DNA of 12,650 nucleotides from contig JANWZT010000022.1 of the NCBI GenBank assembly GCA_025054515.1, forward strand, positions 1 through 12,650, given 5' to 3'. The DNA comes from Candidatus Caldarchaeum sp. (lineage in GTDB: Archaea; Thermoproteota; Nitrososphaeria_A; Caldarchaeales; Caldarchaeaceae). The notes under the pieces were generated by a model. That model did no database searches. It saw only the letters and a list, made by a program, of their open reading frames with translations, and was not told the origin of the DNA. Made by a program: the position numbers and the translations under genes. This document shows positions 1 through 7,196 of the stretch, in pieces. Numbering within the stretch: position 1 is the stretch's first letter; each line of letters begins with the position of its first letter.

Positions 1-2101
1 TGATTTCGATGCGCTGTATTCCGCCTGCGTCAGACGCCGACCACCTGATTGTGTAGGTTCTTCCTCTTTGGATGGATTCTCCTCCGTTGGGGGTCGTGAC
101 TCTTACTGATGGCGGAGTGGTGTCGGTTATCGAGAAGGCTGCGTTGCTTGTGTCGCTGTTTGACGGGTTTTGGTTGCTGGTGATTCTGATCAAAGCGTTT
201 GATGTCAGTGGACCTCTGACCGTCCATGGATGGGAGCCGTCGTTGGGCGTCGAGGAGACAATTGTAGTCCATGATCTTCCACCGTTCCTCGATATCTCAA
301 TTTTCACGGTCCCTTGATACTGCAGCGAGGACCATGTTATCGTCTGGGTTGTCCCGATTTCCCATGTTTCACCGCCGTTGGGCGACGTGACTGTGATAGA
401 CGAAACTATGGTGAAGACGTTGTCGCTGTCGTCGTAGACAGTATGGTCGGCTGTGCTTCGGATTCTTATTTTTGCAGACGAAGTGGACGGGCCTGTAGCC
501 GTCCATGGTTGGCTGCCGTCGTTGGCGGTGTTTCCGAAAAGAACAGTCCAAGATGTACCGCCATCCCGAGACAGGAGAATGTCGACGTTGCCTGCCAAGT
601 TTTGTGAAGCCCACTGGATGTTTACGCTGGACCCTATGGTGATTGTTTCACCGCCGTTTGGATATGTGACGCTGATTGATGGTGTTGGTGGTCCAGTGGT
701 CCATGATATAGCGACTGTGAAAGAGTTGCCGGAGGCGGCCGTGATGATTATTCTCAAGCCAGTCGTCGTGTCTGTGAAGGTCTGGCCTACAGACCACTGC
801 GCATTACTTAGAGTATTGTCGTTGGGCGTTGAGTCGATGGGGTAGGCTGGGCCAGAGCCGCACCGTCCGTTAATACATCTGTTTCTTCCTTCCTCGTACT
901 TGTGGATTATTACTCCTTGGTTAGGCAGCCGTGAATCGTATCCGATGTGTCGTCTAACTTCTACGGTGTAGAAATGTCCGGCCGGCTGGTTGGGCAGGTC
1001 TATTCTAATCATCTTAAGTCCTGAGGGGGGTGTGAGGGAAAGCGCTTCGACGGTGAAAGAAGCTGTTTGGTATGGGTTTACTACTGTTTTGTACGGCGGG
1101 TCTATCCAGCCCAGCCTGTCTTTGTAAACAGCTATGGTATGCACCGGCACATAGCAAACGATGTTCAGCGGCATTCCGCTATTCATGGAGTAGTAGTTTC
1201 CACAAACATTTCCACCTCCAACGTATGCGTTGCTCATGACATCCCAAGGAGAGTCGTAGGGTGCGTAGACCCAGCCTGAATGAGGAAGGCCAAAGCTATG
1301 ACCCATCTCATGAGCAAACACGGCCATGTTCTGAGCCCAAGGCGGGTCCCATGTGATTCCGAAGGTTTTGGTGACTCCGTCCAGTGTCAACGTCGCCATG
1401 CCGCCCCATGCACAGCAGTCCAAATCGTTTCCGACTATGATGTTTATGTTGTCGTAGTTGCTGAAGTCGACGTAGGGGTCAGCTAAGGTGACGGCGTCTA
1501 TCAGAAGCGTGTTCAAGTTAGCACATGCCGTCCCCCATCCGCATGGCGCGTAAGAACTTTTCGAGCGAGGGAGCATGAACCATTGATTGCCGGCTATGTC
1601 TGCCACGATAGTGAGCTTACCATACGACATTTCGAGGAAGTAGTGTTTTAGAGAGTTGCTTGGGCTGTTGAACATGTTGTCGTAGGAGGTCGGGCTGAAA
1701 GGTATGGGGCCTTGATGGTCGCTGAAGAGCACGAGGATGTTTATAACACGGCGGGTTCCCACGGCTTGCGGTAAAAATCCCTCACCCATGGTCATCGAAT
1801 CCGCCGTGGAATATGCGTCGACTCTTACGGCGTCTCTTTCCATCAAAACCGTTCCCCGAATCTCCACATATCGGCCTGAATACCAGTAGGGCGGAGGCTC
1901 GTCGAACTGTAGTTCAACCCAGTCTCCGTCCTGTTTTGTCAGAAAGTATCGAGTGTAAGATTCGCCGGTCGGCGGGTCGCCGTACATGATCGAGAGGGTT
2001 CCTGACAACATGGTTGTTTGTTGCTCTGCTTGCGCCGGCAGGGTTGGGAAGCTGGCTAATAGAAGCAGTATTACAGCTGTCAAGACAAACTGACGGTGCA
2101 C
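1..2101 (-). CDS. Secreted metzincin-type metalloprotease with Ig-like PNGGE repeats (3' end outside window)
   Basis: The minus-strand frame is open from a GTG at 2101 to the left edge (700 codons, no stop), so the C-terminus is missing. Residues 1-25 form a signal peptide: a short basic start, a hydrophobic core (AVILLLLASF) and an AQA cleavage site before E26. A beta-rich, OB-like N-terminal domain follows (about 30-95). The catalytic domain has HEMGHSFGLPH at 264-274, an exact HExxHxxGxxH zinc site (H264, E265, H268, H274), and a likely Met-turn at WDVMS (M289). A DRLGWIDP stretch and a VEVRRHIGYDS region resemble M6/M11-type secreted peptidases. Eight cysteines (187, 193, 229, 230, 300, 316, 409, 414) suggest disulfides. 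PNGGE motifs at 481-485, 574-578 and 671-675 mark three Ig-like repeats of 93-97 residues, which also share a GGxSWT and an NDGSxPWT segment. Inferred role: extracellular protein degradation, with the repeats as spacer or binding modules. The exact peptidase family (M6, M11 or another metzincin) is uncertain. Confidence 0.9.
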   Translation of the reverse strand, partial: MHRQFVLTAVILLLLASFPTLPAQAEQQTTMLSGTLSIMYGDPPTGESYTRYFLTKQDGDWVELQFDEPPPYWYSGRYVEIRGTVLMERDAVRVDAYSTADSMTMGEGFLPQAVGTRRVINILVLFSDHQGPIPFSPTSYDNMFNSPSNSLKHYFLEMSYGKLTIVADIAGNQWFMLPRSKSSYAPCGWGTACANLNTLLIDAVTLADPYVDFSNYDNINIIVGNDLDCCAWGGMATLTLDGVTKTFGITWDPPWAQNMAVFAHEMGHSFGLPHSGWVYAPYDSPWDVMSNAYVGGGNVCGNYYSMNSGMPLNIVCYVPVHTIAVYKDRLGWIDPPYKTVVNPYQTASFTVEALSLTPPSGLKMIRIDLPNQPAGHFYTVEVRRHIGYDSRLPNQGVIIHKYEEGRNRCINGRCGSGPAYPIDSTPNDNTLSNAQWSVGQTFTDTTTGLRIIITAASGNSFTVAISWTTGPPTPSISVTYPNGGETITIGSSVNIQWASQNLAGNVDILLSRDGGTSWTVLFGNTANDGSQPWTATGPSTSSAKIRIRSTADHTVYDDSDNVFTIVSSITVTSPNGGETWEIGTTQTITWSSLQYQGTVKIEISRNGGRSWTTIVSSTPNDGSHPWTVRGPLTSNALIRITSNQNPSNSDTSNAAFSITDTTPPSVRVTTPNGGESIQRGRTYTIRWSASDAGGIQRIEI

Positions 2102-2123
2102 GGGTTTGGTTCTCGGTCCATGT

Positions 2124-2131
2124 TTTTATAA
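2124..2131 (-). promoter_or_regulatory. TATA box of the metalloprotease gene
   Basis: TTATAAAA on the minus strand is centred about 26 nt upstream of the GTG at 2101. This is the usual archaeal distance from TATA box to transcription start, so the message should begin at or next to the GTG (leaderless). The ATG at 2121 lies in another frame that meets a stop after 13 codons, and the GTG opens directly into a good signal peptide. A second A/T-rich element (CATATAACA, near 2175-2183) is a weaker alternative. Confidence 0.6.
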
Positions 2132-2167
2132 TTTTTTCCAGCTTGGAGCTATGTTCACTGGGGTTCT

Positions 2168-2172
2168 AAAAA
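2168..2172 (-). terminator. Possible U-tract terminator after aCPSF1
   Basis: A run of five T on the minus strand lies about 60 nt past the aCPSF1 stop and ahead of the protease promoter. Archaeal termination relies on U-rich tracts, and aCPSF1 itself acts at such sites. No strong hairpin accompanies it, so support is weak. Confidence 0.25.
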
Positions 2173-2231
2173 TTGTTATATGCTGTCTTTTGAGTTTTCT
2201 CTAACCTTTGAAAGTCTTGCTGCCTGCTGTG

Positions 2232-4142
2232 TTAGGAGACGGGTGATATTGTTTCTAGGTTGTGTGGTGTGAATATCGTTGCGGGCGTGATTCGGGATAG
2301 TGCTTCTGCGAGGCTGTCGACTGCTTGTTCTTCGCCGTGAACGAGGACGATGTTCCGGGGCTTGGGGTTGATTCGTCTGACGTAGTTGATGAGCTGTTGT
2401 CTGCTGGAATGGCCTGAGAAGCCGTCGACCTTCTCCACCTGCATTTTGACGTTGACTATCTCGGCTTTTCCTTCTTCGTTTCTCAGCGTAATTTCCCTCA
2501 CGCCTTTCAGCAGGGTTCTTCCCAATGTTCCTTCGACTTGGTAGCTGACGAAAAGCAGCAGGTTGTTCTCGTCTGCGGCAAATTCCTTTAGATATCTTAA
2601 AACAGGCCCGCCTTCAAGCATTCCAGACGTCGAAATCACTACGGTGGGGCCTTTGGTTTCGAGTATTTCCTGTCTCTGTTGCTCGCTTTTGACGGGTGTG
2701 AAATATTCGCTGAGGAAGATGTTTTCGCCTTCGCGGAGTTTTTGCTGAAGCTCGGCTGTGAAGTAGTCGGGGAAGGCGGTGTGTATGGCGGTTGCTTCGA
2801 CGACCAGCCCGTCGAGGAAAACAGGTGTTTCAGCCAGCTTCTTTTCGGCGAGTAGCTTGTTGAGGACGAGCATGATTTCCTGCGCTCTTCCGATGGCTGG
2901 GACGGGGATGATGACTTTTCCGCCTCTGTTGATGGTTGATGTTATTTTTTCAGCGAGGATGGCCTCGCTCTGCTCGAGCGTGTAGGGGACTGGAGTTGCT
3001 CCGTAGGTGCTTTCCATGATGAGTGTTTCGACGCGTGGAAACTTGGAGACGCAGGGGTCGAGGGCCGTCGACCTTTCGTACTTGAAGTCTCCGGTGTAGA
3101 CGATGTTGTGAAGGCCTTCGCCTACGTGGACATGGACCGCCGCGCTTCCGAGGATGTGGCCTGCGTTGTAGAACATGACGCGGATGTCGGGTGTGATGTT
3201 GGTGACTACGCCGTATTTGAGGGGGAAGCTGTGCTGGAGGGCGAGGCGGATGTCTGCTTCGCCGTAGGGCGCGAAGCTTCCCTCTTTCCCGGCCACGGAG
3301 ACGTAGTCGGTTACTTCGAGGGCCATCAACGGTATCGATGGCTCGACGGCGTAGACGGGGCCTCTGTATCCGTATTTGAAGAGGTAGGGGACGAGGCCGA
3401 CGTGGTCGAGGTGGGCGTGGGAGATGACTATGGCGTCGAGGTTTTGGATGAGGTCTGGGACGACGTCGAACCTCGGGTAGAAGCTGAGGCTGGACGAGGC
3501 TCCTGCGGAAAGGCCGCAGTCGAGGAGGACGTTGCTTTCGCTTGTCTGGATGAGGAGGCACGACCTGCCGACCTGCCTGCCCGCCCCCAAAACCGTTATC
3601 CGCACGTCCCGTGAATCGAATGTCATGGTCCGGAATGTTCTTTCGCCGACGTTCCGTAGTATTTCGAGTTTTTCTTTTGTGTTCCAGTAGGAATAGCGTT
3701 TGATGCGGTCGATGGTTTTGGACGGCATCAGCGGGTCTCGGTTTATCCGTATGACCCATCCGGTTTCTTCGATGAGGTGGTTTAGAATTTCGGTTCGGTC
3801 GATGTTGGTGATGCGTGGGTCGCTTGATTCGATGACGATTTCGCCGAGAGGCTCGTCGAATATCAGGCGGTAACCGTCTCCAAGAGTTCGTTTGATGATT
3901 TCCTCCGTTTCGTCCTTGGGCCTGCGAAGCTCTTCGTCGGGCCTGATCACGACGCGTTTCTTGATGAGGGTGACGAGTTCCCGCGCTATCTTGTCCCTGT
4001 CCCTGAACACGTCACGGTTCTTGGTGTATACGGCGATGCGAGGGCCTTCGTATTCGATGCGGGACACCGCGGGCTCGGCGGTCTCGAGGGACACGAAGTA
4101 CCGTAGCAGTTCTGTCCGCAGTCTTTCAACCGACGCCAACAA
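2232..4142 (-). CDS. fttA: aCPSF1/FttA: KH-MBL-beta-CASP ribonuclease, transcription termination factor
   Basis: This is the archaeal homologue of the CPSF73 cleavage factor. The family makes endonucleolytic cuts (some members also act as 5'-3' exonucleases) in U-rich RNA 3' ends and promotes transcription termination. The 636-residue length is normal. Two N-terminal KH-type RNA-binding regions cover about 1-70 and 75-145. The metallo-beta-lactamase core starts near 180, with D208, the SHAHLDH motif (241-247), H329 in AGHILGS and D352 in TGDF as zinc ligands. The beta-CASP motifs are present: motif A acid E377 (MESTYG), motif B H578 (GFSGHSS) and motif C H602 (VHGE). Every metal ligand is kept, so the enzyme should be active. 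The start is TTG at 4142 (a second TTG follows at once); an in-frame TAG two codons upstream rules out an earlier start. GGTG about 9-10 nt upstream may serve as a ribosome site. It lies 13 nt after psmB and is probably co-transcribed with it. Confidence 0.95.
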   Translation of the reverse strand: MLASVERLRTELLRYFVSLETAEPAVSRIEYEGPRIAVYTKNRDVFRDRDKIARELVTLIKKRVVIRPDEELRRPKDETEEIIKRTLGDGYRLIFDEPLGEIVIESSDPRITNIDRTEILNHLIEETGWVIRINRDPLMPSKTIDRIKRYSYWNTKEKLEILRNVGERTFRTMTFDSRDVRITVLGAGRQVGRSCLLIQTSESNVLLDCGLSAGASSSLSFYPRFDVVPDLIQNLDAIVISHAHLDHVGLVPYLFKYGYRGPVYAVEPSIPLMALEVTDYVSVAGKEGSFAPYGEADIRLALQHSFPLKYGVVTNITPDIRVMFYNAGHILGSAAVHVHVGEGLHNIVYTGDFKYERSTALDPCVSKFPRVETLIMESTYGATPVPYTLEQSEAILAEKITSTINRGGKVIIPVPAIGRAQEIMLVLNKLLAEKKLAETPVFLDGLVVEATAIHTAFPDYFTAELQQKLREGENIFLSEYFTPVKSEQQRQEILETKGPTVVISTSGMLEGGPVLRYLKEFAADENNLLLFVSYQVEGTLGRTLLKGVREITLRNEEGKAEIVNVKMQVEKVDGFSGHSSRQQLINYVRRINPKPRNIVLVHGEEQAVDSLAEALSRITPATIFTPHNLETISPVS

Positions 4143-4155
4143 ACCCTACACCAAA

Positions 4156-4827
4156 CTAAGTAACCGGGAGGTAGGTGAAGTATTTGCGGTAAAGCGGAGC
4201 TTTCTCATCGAGAGAAAGCTCGCCGTATCCCTTATCTTTCAAAACATATGCCACGTCGATGCTGTCGCCGGTTCCGGCATCCCGGCGTATCGCGGCCGAA
4301 ACAGCTTGGAAAGCCAGCTCGATCCCCGATTCAAAACTCATGTCTTCCCGGTAGTTGGGCTCCAGAACTCCGTAGGCGACGGGGCTTCCTGAGCCTGTTG
4401 CGATGAGTTTTTCCTCGGTTACGGAGCCGAAGGGGTCGAGGTTGAAGAGATGGGGGCCTTCGTCGTCGATTCCCGCGATGATGAGCTGTGCGTAGTAGGG
4501 GAAGAACCTTGAGTTGAACATGATGCTTGATGTGAGGCGTGCGACCGCCTGCAAAGGCATGGGCCTGTCGCGCATGATCTGGTAGTAGTTGATGTTTGCT
4601 TTGAGGAGGTCGATGAGTGTTTGGGCGTCGGCGACCCTTCCGGCTATGGTGATGGCCGCGTGTTTGGCGAGGGGGAACACTTTCTTTCCACGTCGGTGGG
4701 CTACGAAAAACCCAGCCGTAACACGCGTATCCGTGGCCACTACTACCGCGTCCTTGACCACCATGCCGACCGTGGTGGTGCCAGTTGACAAAACCTTTGG
4801 CTTATCATGCTGATACAACTTAGACAC
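4156..4827 (-). CDS. psmB: 20S proteasome beta subunit (active, N-terminal threonine hydrolase)
   Basis: This is the catalytic subunit of the cytoplasmic 20S proteasome, which degrades proteins fed by ATPase partners. The 223-residue product has a 16-residue propeptide ending STG, then TTTVG, so processing at G16/T17 exposes the catalytic threonine. Counting from T17 as Thr1, Asp17 (D33, in ATDTR) and Lys33 (K49, in RRGKK) fall exactly at the canonical positions. The GSGS segment (145-148) and the RDAGTGD segment (182-188) supply the conserved serine and aspartate region. It is therefore an active beta subunit, not one of the inactive paralogues found in some archaea. The start is GTG at 4827; no Shine-Dalgarno sequence is visible upstream. 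aCPSF1 follows 13 nt downstream on the same strand; psmB next to aCPSF1 is also known from methanogens such as Methanocaldococcus. The alpha subunit is not in this window. Confidence 0.95.
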   Translation of the reverse strand: MSKLYQHDKPKVLSTGTTTVGMVVKDAVVVATDTRVTAGFFVAHRRGKKVFPLAKHAAITIAGRVADAQTLIDLLKANINYYQIMRDRPMPLQAVARLTSSIMFNSRFFPYYAQLIIAGIDDEGPHLFNLDPFGSVTEEKLIATGSGSPVAYGVLEPNYREDMSFESGIELAFQAVSAAIRRDAGTGDSIDVAYVLKDKGYGELSLDEKAPLYRKYFTYLPVT

Positions 4828-4875
4828 CTTGGAGAACGTAGGCCTTTACAGGCGTTGTAAACAGCTATCTGGCCA

Positions 4876-4883
4876 TTAAAAAA
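4876..4883 (-). promoter_or_regulatory. Weak TATA candidate for psmB-aCPSF1
   Basis: TTTTTTAA on the minus strand is centred about 52 nt upstream of the psmB GTG, which would give a leader of roughly 25 nt. A poorer match (GTTTACAA, 4855-4862) sits about 31 nt upstream and would give a nearly leaderless message. Neither is convincing; this is the one unit in the window without a clear box near -26. Confidence 0.3.
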
Positions 4884-4986
4884 CTTTCGCGGGCCGTGAA
4901 ACGGCAACCCGCTCATACGGCCAAAGTTCCGCACCGCCGGAATAATGCCCGGCTTTCTGAAGAGGATTAAGCGGGTTATTCAACTG

Positions 4987-4994
4987 TTTATATC
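4987..4994 (+). promoter_or_regulatory. TATA box of the tenA pair
   Basis: TTTATATC is centred 25.5 nt upstream of the ATG at 5016, so transcription should begin at the start codon. No Shine-Dalgarno sequence precedes the ATG, which fits a leaderless message. The 188-nt stretch between psmB and this gene (4828-5015) otherwise holds only the divergent psmB promoter. I saw no riboswitch core there. Confidence 0.65.
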
Positions 4995-5015
4995 TTCGGT
5001 GGCTTGGGTTGACTC

Positions 5016-5663
5016 ATGCTGTCTCGGAAACTACTGGATGAAACGAGGTCTGAGTTGGCGCCGTTGAACAAATCGGTGCTCAACCATCCTTTGTTGGCTG
5101 ACGCTGAATCCGGCAGGCTTCCACTCGATTCTGTCAAGCTGTTCGTTGAAAACCAGCTCTATATCGTGCATCATGACATCCGAAGCCTTGCGGTCATGGC
5201 GGCCAAAACAAACAGCTACGACGAAGCCAGCTACTTCACCAAACTTCAGAACGGCGACGCTCAGGCTTTCACCCTACTCCTGAAAATGGCCGAAGAACTG
5301 AACATCAAAGATGTTTCAAACCCACGAATTTCACCCGACGCCGTGGCCTACACCCATTACCTCGCGTGGCTGGCCCTCTACGCCAACCCCGGAGAACAAG
5401 CGTTCGCCCTCATAGTGAACCTCCCCGTCTGGGGGGCGGCATGCGGACGGCTGGCGAAAGCGTTGAAACAAAGCTACGCCGTTAAAAACGTCGATTTCCT
5501 CGAATTCTTTTCCGAAACACCCGCATGGGTCGAGGAAGAAGGCCTCGGCATCGTCGAAAAATATCTCACATCCCCGCATAACCGGTTTAAGACCATCGCG
5601 AAAACCATCCAGCGTTACGAGGCGATGTTCTGGGACGCCGTCCACCGAGGCGAACATCTTTGA
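5016..5663 (+). CDS. TenA-family protein lacking the thiaminase II catalytic residues
   Basis: This 215-residue, all-helical protein is recognisable as TenA/PqqC-fold by its C-terminal YEAMFWD (201-207), its AYTHYLAW segment (111-118) and its side-by-side match to the next gene. By eye alignment with that gene, the catalytic aspartate is N46, the nucleophilic cysteine (LPCFW) is P137 in NLPVW, the tyrosine two residues after that W is A141, and a further active-site tyrosine is probably F165. The late glutamate (E202) and Y112 are kept. It is thus unlikely to hydrolyse aminopyrimidines in the standard TenA way. It overlaps the intact tenA by 4 nt, so a partner or regulatory role in a mixed complex is a reasonable inference, and a different substrate is equally possible. 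E45/H52 and D207/H210 resemble part of the metal-ligand set of haem-oxygenase-like diiron proteins, but the set is incomplete. It starts at ATG 5016 with a TATA box at the leaderless distance. Confidence 0.8.
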   Translation: MLSRKLLDETRSELAPLNKSVLNHPLLADAESGRLPLDSVKLFVENQLYIVHHDIRSLAVMAAKTNSYDEASYFTKLQNGDAQAFTLLLKMAEELNIKDVSNPRISPDAVAYTHYLAWLALYANPGEQAFALIVNLPVWGAACGRLAKALKQSYAVKNVDFLEFFSETPAWVEEEGLGIVEKYLTSPHNRFKTIAKTIQRYEAMFWDAVHRGEHL

Positions 5664-6334
5664 CGCGGTTCATCGATCTGCTCTGGAAATCGGCCGACGA
5701 CGTCTACCACGCGATTCTGAAACATCCTTTCGTCGAAGGCCTTGTATCGGGTTCTCTCGACAACAGCGTCTTCAAACAATACATCATCCAAGACGCCTTG
5801 TATCTCAGCAGGTTCGCCCGGGCGGTGGCCTTGGTGGCGGTGAAGGCCCCAGACGACGAAACCGGATTAACCCTCCTGCGGAACGCGGAAGCAACCCTTT
5901 CTTTCGAACGGAAATCACTTCATGATTTTCTCCTCGCCGAATGGGGGTTCGCACCCGAAAACCTTCGAACATCCAAAATGTCCCCCGTAAACCAAGCCTA
6001 CACAGACTTCCTCATGGCCACGGCCTACGAGAAACCATTCGAGCAGGGCCTCGCCGCCGTCCTTCCCTGCTTCTGGGTCTACCTTGAAGTCGGCAAAACC
6101 CTCCTGACCAAAGGCTCGCCCAACCCAACCTACCAAAGATGGATAAACACCTACTCTTCCCGGGAATACGAGGAGGCCGTCGAAAACGTGAAAAACGTGG
6201 CGGAAGAAAATTCCCGAAACATGACTGAAAAAGACAAGGCCGAAGCCGTCGCGCTTTTCCGGCTTTCAACAATCTACGAATACATGTTCTGGGACGAGGC
6301 CTTCAAACAGACCCGCTGGCCGTTCACACCCTAG
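5660..6334 (+). CDS. tenA: TenA, aminopyrimidine aminohydrolase (thiaminase II family)
   Basis: TenA enzymes hydrolyse 4-amino-5-aminomethyl-2-methylpyrimidine, a thiamine breakdown product, to the hydroxymethyl form for reuse in thiamine synthesis; many also cleave thiamine slowly. The 224-residue length is typical. All residues known as catalytic in Bacillus TenA are present at near-identical positions: D45 (IIQDALYL), Y114 (QAYTDF), nucleophile C137 and Y141 (LPCFWVYLEVG), Y165 (INTYSS) and E207 (YEYMFWDEAF). It should be a soluble cytoplasmic enzyme. The start is TTG at 5660, which overlaps the upstream TGA (TTGA), with GAGG 9 nt before it as a likely ribosome site, so translation is probably coupled to the first TenA-like gene. 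No thiamine biosynthesis or transport gene is visible nearby, so the link to thiamine salvage rests on the family. Confidence 0.9.
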   Translation: MTRFIDLLWKSADDVYHAILKHPFVEGLVSGSLDNSVFKQYIIQDALYLSRFARAVALVAVKAPDDETGLTLLRNAEATLSFERKSLHDFLLAEWGFAPENLRTSKMSPVNQAYTDFLMATAYEKPFEQGLAAVLPCFWVYLEVGKTLLTKGSPNPTYQRWINTYSSREYEEAVENVKNVAEENSRNMTEKDKAEAVALFRLSTIYEYMFWDEAFKQTRWPFTP

Positions 6335-6392
6335 AACTGCGAGAAGCCTCTGCATCGCGAACGGGCGTAAACAAGGCCACGGCACGCAGACG

Positions 6393-6400
6393 TTAAATAA
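6393..6400 (+). promoter_or_regulatory. TATA box of the FKBP gene
   Basis: TTAAATAA is centred 26.5 nt before the ATG at 6423, giving a leaderless start. The 88 nt between tenA and this gene (6335-6422) show no U-tract, so read-through from tenA is also possible. Confidence 0.65.
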
Positions 6401-6422
6401 AGCATCACAGGTTTCTCTCGGG

Positions 6423-7142
6423 ATGACGGAGGAAACATCGTCCGCCGAGCAGGCTTTGACCGTTCAGCCGAATTCCTACGTTTTGGTGGATTACACAATT
6501 CGCGTTAAGGAGACTGGTGAGCTGGTCGACACAACCGTCGAAGAAGAGGCCGTGAAAGCCGGTGTACGAGATGCTTCGAAGACCTACGAGCCGCGTCTCG
6601 TCATCGTCGGCAAAGGCCTTCTTCTCAAAGCCGTTGAAGACGAGCTGGTCGGGATGAAGCCCGCCGAGAAGAAAAGCTTCGAAATCGCTCCGGAAAAGGC
6701 CTTCGGAACACGTGACCCAGCAAACGTCCGGACCATCCCGCTTCGTAAGTTTAGGGACGCTGACGCGCCGCTTCGGGTGGGCGCTGTAGTCAACGTCGAA
6801 GGCAGGCAAGGCGTTGTAAGGGCCATCGGCTCGGGCCGTGTGCAGGTCGACTTTAACCACTACCTCGCCGGCAAAACACTTCTCTGCGACGTCGAAGTCA
6901 AATCCATCCTCACCGACGACCTCGAAAAAATCAAGAACCTCATCCACCTACGCATCCCAGACGTGCCCGTCGAAAAATTCGAGATAACGCTTACACCTCC
7001 AGAAGCACGGATAAAAATCCCCGAAGACGCATTCCTCATCCCCGGCCTCCAGCTCGCTAAACGAGCCCTCGCCAAAGAAATCAAAGAAGCCGCCAAAGGC
7101 GTGGAAAAAACCGTCTTCGTCGAAGAATATTCCACGGCATAA
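6423..7142 (+). CDS. FKBP-type peptidyl-prolyl isomerase/chaperone, long archaeal SlyD-like form
   Basis: This protein should catalyse cis-trans isomerisation of prolyl bonds and act as a folding chaperone in the cytoplasm. The FKBP core begins near residue 18 (YVLVDYTIRVKETGELVDTT) and continues through VIVGKGLLLKAVEDELVGM and the KAFGTRDP segment (92-99). An inserted IF (chaperone) domain covers about 100-142, and the core closes with DFNHYLAGKTL (143-153), a hallmark of SlyD-type proteins. About 75 further residues (165-239) form a C-terminal extension, as in the long archaeal FKBPs of about 26 kDa. There is no histidine-rich metal-binding tail of the E. coli SlyD kind. A short polar N-terminal extension (1-16) precedes the core; the ATG at 6423 is supported by the TATA box spacing. 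The gene is convergent with the small membrane-protein gene, 54 nt away. Confidence 0.92.
   Translation: MTEETSSAEQALTVQPNSYVLVDYTIRVKETGELVDTTVEEEAVKAGVRDASKTYEPRLVIVGKGLLLKAVEDELVGMKPAEKKSFEIAPEKAFGTRDPANVRTIPLRKFRDADAPLRVGAVVNVEGRQGVVRAIGSGRVQVDFNHYLAGKTLLCDVEVKSILTDDLEKIKNLIHLRIPDVPVEKFEITLTPPEARIKIPEDAFLIPGLQLAKRALAKEIKEAAKGVEKTVFVEEYSTA
7105..7110 (-). terminator. Possible U-tract terminator of the small membrane-protein gene
   Basis: A minus-strand run of six T lies about 87 nt past the stop at 7197, inside the 3' end of the convergent FKBP gene. It would give overlapping 3' ends. Evidence is the T-run only. Confidence 0.2.
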
Positions 7143-7196
7143 AATCCGTCGGCACGACGTCGAAACAGCTTTCGGCGGCGACGTGTGGATGAAGGG

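Noticed and set aside
72..1486. Several 60-130-codon plus-strand frames over the first 1.5 kb
   Set aside because: They are opposite the continuous 700-codon protease frame, and repeat similarities among them simply mirror the PNGGE repeats.
2950..3759. 269-codon minus-strand frame, rich in Arg and Pro
   Set aside because: It lies wholly inside aCPSF1 in another frame, has a biased composition typical of a shifted GC-rich gene, and shows no motif; aCPSF1 is intact with all catalytic residues.
4828..5015. TPP riboswitch upstream of the tenA pair
   Set aside because: No CUGAGA-type core is present, and the TATA box position leaves no leader for a riboswitch.
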